Below, piece by piece: positions 5,720-6,306 of a stretch of 6,306 nucleotides of DNA (position 1 is the first letter of the stretch; each line of letters starts with the position of its first letter). Source of the stretch: Methanoregula sp. GTDB taxonomy: Archaea > Halobacteriota > Methanomicrobia > Methanomicrobiales > Methanospirillaceae. The position numbers were made by a program, and so were the translations under genes. The notes under the pieces were generated by a model. The model was not told the DNA's origin, made no database searches, and worked only from the letters and a program-made list of their open reading frames with translations. The stretch is from NCBI GenBank assembly GCA_028705545.1, contig JAQWDG010000106.1, positions 1-6,306 on the forward strand. Direction: 5' to 3'.

Positions 5720-6306
5720 ATGGCAATTGACTGGTACAACGAGTTTGTCGATACGAACTACGAACCGGCAAAGGACGATATTGTCTGCCTGTTTTATTTT
5801 GAACCGGCAGCCGGGATCACGGATAAGGAGGCAGCCGGACGGATTGCGTCCGAGAGCTCGACCGGGACCTGGACAACGCTTGCAACACTGCCGCCCCGGA
5901 TGAAAAAACTGGAGGCAAAGGCGTTCGATTTCGACAGGCATTTCGTGAAAGTCGCTTACCCGCTCGCGCTCTGGGAAGAGGGGAACGCCGTGCAGCTGAT
6001 GAGCGGGATCGCGGGGAACATTTTCGGGATGAAGGCCCTCAGGAACCTGCGCCTTGTCGATGCAACGCTCCCTGCCGCCTACCTCAAAGGTTTCAGGGGC
6101 CCTCACTTCGGGATGGAAGGGATCCGTAAGATGATGGGGATCCAGGGCCGGCCGTTGACCGGTGCGGTGCCCAAACCCAAGATCGGGTTCTCTGCAAAAG
6201 AGCATGCGGAGGTCGGGTACGAGACCTGGATGGGCGGGTTCGATTTCGTCAAGGACGACGAGAACCTGACTTCGACCTCGTTCAACCGGTTCGACGACCG
6301 GGTAAA
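5720..6306 (+). CDS. rbcL: Archaeal (form III-like) RuBisCO large subunit, 3' part cut by window edge
   Basis: This is ribulose-1,5-bisphosphate carboxylase, which in methanogens converts RuBP plus CO2 to two 3-phosphoglycerates. The first 195 codons are present, out of a usual length of about 420-450. Against plant RuBisCO numbering the active-site residues in this part are all kept. E45, T50 and W51 in ESSTGTW match E60/T65/W66, and N100 in AGNIFGMKALR matches N123. K152 and K154 in PKPKIG match K175/K177. K178, D180 and E181 in FVKDDEN match the carbamylated K201 and metal ligands D203/E204. This argues for a true carboxylase, not a form IV RuBisCO-like protein. The N-terminus (MAIDWYNEFVDTNYEP) and archaeal context favour form III. 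Known roles in this group are AMP ribose salvage or the phosphoribulokinase-linked reductive hexulose-phosphate pathway; no partner gene is in the window. The ATG is supported by AAGGT 6 bases upstream. The gene is divergent from the sensor kinase. Confidence 0.94.
   Translation, partial: MAIDWYNEFVDTNYEPAKDDIVCLFYFEPAAGITDKEAAGRIASESSTGTWTTLATLPPRMKKLEAKAFDFDRHFVKVAYPLALWEEGNAVQLMSGIAGNIFGMKALRNLRLVDATLPAAYLKGFRGPHFGMEGIRKMMGIQGRPLTGAVPKPKIGFSAKEHAEVGYETWMGGFDFVKDDENLTSTSFNRFDDRV

Noticed and set aside
5592..5903. Plus-strand TTG-initiated frame of 103 codons overlapping the start of RuBisCO
   Set aside because: It overlaps RuBisCO by 184 bases in another frame, has no ribosome-binding site and no recognisable product. 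The region fits better as promoter and leader.
5684..6205. Minus-strand open frame of 173 codons
   Set aside because: It is antisense to the RuBisCO gene, which carries complete active-site motifs.

Overview
The window looks like part of a methanogenic archaeon, most likely Methanomicrobiales (Methanoregula-like). Four things point there. There is an archaeal (form III-like) RuBisCO large subunit. The sensor kinase has an N-terminal 7TM region and an archaeal-style HDxxN H-box. A response regulator carries the N-terminus MISALYVDDE, which is typical of these methanogens. The intergenic regions hold archaeal TATA-like elements with short or absent leaders. The assignment comes from recognising protein families, not from a search. 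Coding DNA is GC-rich and the intergenic gaps are AT-rich.

Layout: (1) Positions 1-2704, minus strand, form an iron-transport operon. A DtxR-type metalloregulator with a C-terminal FeoA/SH3-like domain is followed by the ferrous-iron permease FeoB. The two genes overlap by 4 bp (GTGA), and FeoB runs off the left edge with only its extreme C-terminus missing. (2) Positions 2705-2837 are a divergent promoter region. It holds two 14-bp DtxR-like inverted repeats, TTAGG-N4-CCTAA and TTCGG-N4-CCTAA, which flank a TATA-like element of the regulator gene. (3) Positions 2838-3773, plus strand, encode a receiver-GAF response regulator with no DNA-binding domain. (4) Positions 3820-5526, minus strand, encode a 7TM-PAS-HisKA-HATPase histidine kinase that converges on the response regulator, with 46 bp between them. 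(5) Positions 5527-5719 are a second divergent promoter region with several inverted repeats and a cluster of GGTA repeats. (6) From 5720 to the right edge, plus strand, lie the first 195 codons of a catalytically competent-looking RuBisCO large subunit.

How the genes could work together: the regulator probably senses Fe(II) or Mn(II), represses its own operon through the paired operators, and so controls FeoB. Its FeoA-like domain may also stand in for the separate FeoA protein, since no free-standing feoA is seen. The kinase and the response regulator are plausible partners by proximity, but the sequence does not show their stimulus or output. RuBisCO in this group acts in AMP/nucleoside ribose salvage or in the phosphoribulokinase-linked reductive hexulose-phosphate pathway; the partner genes are outside the window. 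No RNA genes, mobile elements or CRISPR arrays were seen, and there is no gene-free stretch over 300 bases.
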